DNA of 43,550 nucleotides. Source: Polymyxa betae (lineage: Eukaryota > Endomyxa > Phytomyxea > Plasmodiophorida > Plasmodiophoridae). This document shows positions 42,197-43,550 of the stretch, piece after piece (within the stretch, counting starts at the first letter, position 1; each line of letters begins with the position of its first letter). The stretch covers positions 2,373 to 45,922 of the forward strand of contig RBZT01000690.1 of NCBI GenBank assembly GCA_003693705.1. The letters are read 5' to 3'. The notes under the pieces were generated by a model, which ran no database searches, had not been told where the DNA came from, and saw only the letters and a program-made list of their open reading frames with translations. The translations under genes and the position numbers were made by a program.

Positions 42197-43550
42197 AGAG
42201 ATGGCCCGCGGCTCGCCATGAGCCGACTCGGGGTGGATTTCGAGTCGGATCGAGTCGACTCAGCATGGCTCAGAAAATGTAATCCTGCGTTGTCGCCAGA
42301 TCAACGTTTTTCTTGTGATTGAAGAACTATTATGAGTATCATATGCAATTAATAGAATTTCACGAAAATATTAACGATATACGGTTTTGGTGTTTAACAT
42401 TTTAGATTAGAATCAAACAAAGTCCGTGACGGACCGTGCGTTGACGCTTAGTCGCTCCCCTTGTTCGTGGTCGTGGACGTCTCACGTCTGTCCTGGACGT
42501 TTTGTCGTGGTCTCCTCTTCCGATAGCTTAGCCTGTCTGGAGCTCATAGAGTCACCGTCTTCAGCCACCTGCACGTCCATGCCATCGCTGGCGGATGTCG
42601 TGGACATCACTGGAGCAGAAAATTTCGGCCCAGATCAGTTGTTGAATGACGCAGCGACCGAGGGGTCTGCCTCTAAAAGCTCTGATGTCTGGGAATTTTT
42701 CGAAATTCTCAATAAGGATGAGAAGATCATATACCGTTGTAAGCTGTGCAAGCATTCTTACGACACACGGAGCACTGGGAACTTTTGAAAGCATTTAAAA
42801 GTTAAGCATCCTAAAAGGTACCGCATAAATGACCATCAGCTAGTTTGGCTAATTACTTGTCAAGATATATTCCAACGCTGCCAAAGGGTCAACAAAAAAT
42901 ACCTGGTGCGTTTATTCTGAAGCGTCGACGATATTCGGAAGAAGAAGGGAATGTTGGAAAGATGTCACAGCTGAAAAAGGACGAAGCTAATGAACTCTTG
43001 ATCGACATGCTGATTGCAGGATATCACTCCTTTAGAATGGTTGAGCAAGAGAATTTTATTCGTTTCTGTTACGTTCTTGAAGATCAGTATACTCTTCCAT
43101 CACGAAAGGTTATAAAGAGTCGCGTCAAAGATTTCATCTGCAAAGTAAAGCAGAGACTATTCTTCACGTGCGAATTGCTACTGAAGGGCGAAGAGTTGGT
43201 ATAACCACAGATTTGTGGACGTCGCCAACCAAAAAAGGCAAATAACTTGCTGTCCGTTTGAAATCACTATTCTGAGAGTATCCTCTAGGATACATGGCAG
43301 TTACTCTACACTGGATGGTCGATGAATTTGAAATGCAAACCGTCTTGATCGCATTTCCCCGAGTTGTGTATCCTCATGCATCGCAAAACATTGCTAACGC
43401 TTTATTGATGCTATCAAGGATTTCGACCCTGTCCTTTTAAAGCGCATCTGGGCGATAACAGCCGATAATGCCAGCACCAACGTTGCTATGCTGTCACATC
43501 ATGACCCAGCTGCGGATCAGAATGATGATGATTGTGTCGTTTGTCTCCTA
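42197..43550 (+). mobile_element. Decayed hAT transposon, left part, cut by the window edge
   Basis: The element probably starts near 42197 (TAGAGATGGCCCGCGGCTCG), a hAT-like end, followed by subterminal GACTCGG, GAGTCGG and GAGTCGACTC motifs (42226-42265). The transposase follows downstream. The other end and any 8-bp target duplication lie outside the window, so the boundary is an inference. Confidence 0.55.
42579..43550 (+). pseudogene. hAT transposase with BED zinc finger, inactivated
   Basis: A BED finger is readable as VWEFFEILN, YRCKLCKHSYDTRSTGNF, stop, KHLKVKHP: Cys-x2-Cys and His-x4-His are kept, but TGA at 42786 replaces a codon between them. Next come QKIPGAFILKRRRY, HSFRMVEQENFIRFCYVLED, YTLPSRKVIKSRV, then in other frames GRRVGITTDLWTSPTKKGK (the hAT 'TTDxWTS' motif with the first catalytic Asp), YMAVTLHWMVDEFEMQTVLI, and RIWAITADNASTNVAML with the 'TDNAxNN'-type motif. 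At least four frame changes or stops make it a pseudogene. It continues past the window. Confidence 0.88.

Noticed and set aside
1-43550. CRISPR arrays, bacterial operons, tRNA or rRNA genes
   Set aside because: No regularly spaced direct repeats, ribosome-binding sites or cloverleaf/rRNA signatures were found; the DNA is eukaryotic.

Overview
The window is nuclear DNA of a eukaryote, almost certainly a single-celled one able to build a flagellum. Genes sit back to back on both strands, most with spliceosomal introns of about 45-60 nt (GT-AG, at least one GC-AG), standard stop codons and intergenic gaps often under 100 bp. Two genes point to a motile axoneme: a light intermediate chain of inner-arm axonemal dynein and an LRRIQ1-like protein. 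Telomere-type CCCTAAA (TTTAGGG) heptamers recur inside introns. A stramenopile or related SAR-lineage protist (oomycete or hyphochytrid-like) would fit the compact genes, the repeat type and a bZIP factor with an altered basic region. This placement is an inference; nothing here proves it.

Layout. 0-1.6 kb: repeats, namely a MITE-like foldback element and a patch rich in GAGTCGAC motifs. 1.6-6.6 kb: exportin-5-like gene of 17 exons, for which I resolved a complete in-frame model of 1123 aa. 6.6-8.5 kb: a small unknown gene and a protein with a photolyase-like N-terminal fold. 8.6-10.8 kb: a gene of bacterial family, APH-like kinase fused to a P-loop kinase, with eight introns; the model closes exactly at 539 aa. 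11.3-14.0 kb: LRRIQ1-like gene. 14.3-16.7 kb: PHD/ePHD/FYRN/FYRC chromatin protein without a SET domain. 16.8-20.4 kb: axonemal dynein light chain, a divergent coiled-coil gene and a convergent IQ coiled-coil gene whose stop codon overlaps its neighbour's. 20.5-22.5 kb: unknown protein and a bZIP factor. 22.6-24.3 kb: calnexin. 24.3-25.5 kb: no clear gene. 25.5-30.7 kb: thioredoxin-fold protein lacking CxxC, several unknowns and a SAC3D1-like gene. 30.8-38.3 kb: one very large minus-strand gene for a beta-rich, membrane-anchored protein with a dysferlin-type domain, probably a bridge-like lipid-transfer protein. 38.3-43.5 kb: transposon graveyard with a decayed PIF/Harbinger element and the left part of a decayed hAT element that runs off the window.

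Functionally this is mostly ordinary eukaryotic housekeeping: nuclear export, ER folding, flagellum, chromatin and lipid transport. The most unusual signals are introns built largely from telomeric heptamers, in the exportin gene and in opposite orientation in the PHD/FYR gene, and the well-spliced bacterial-type kinase gene. Exon boundaries were placed by eye from reading frame, GT/AG sites and family similarity; where I could not close a model I say so.
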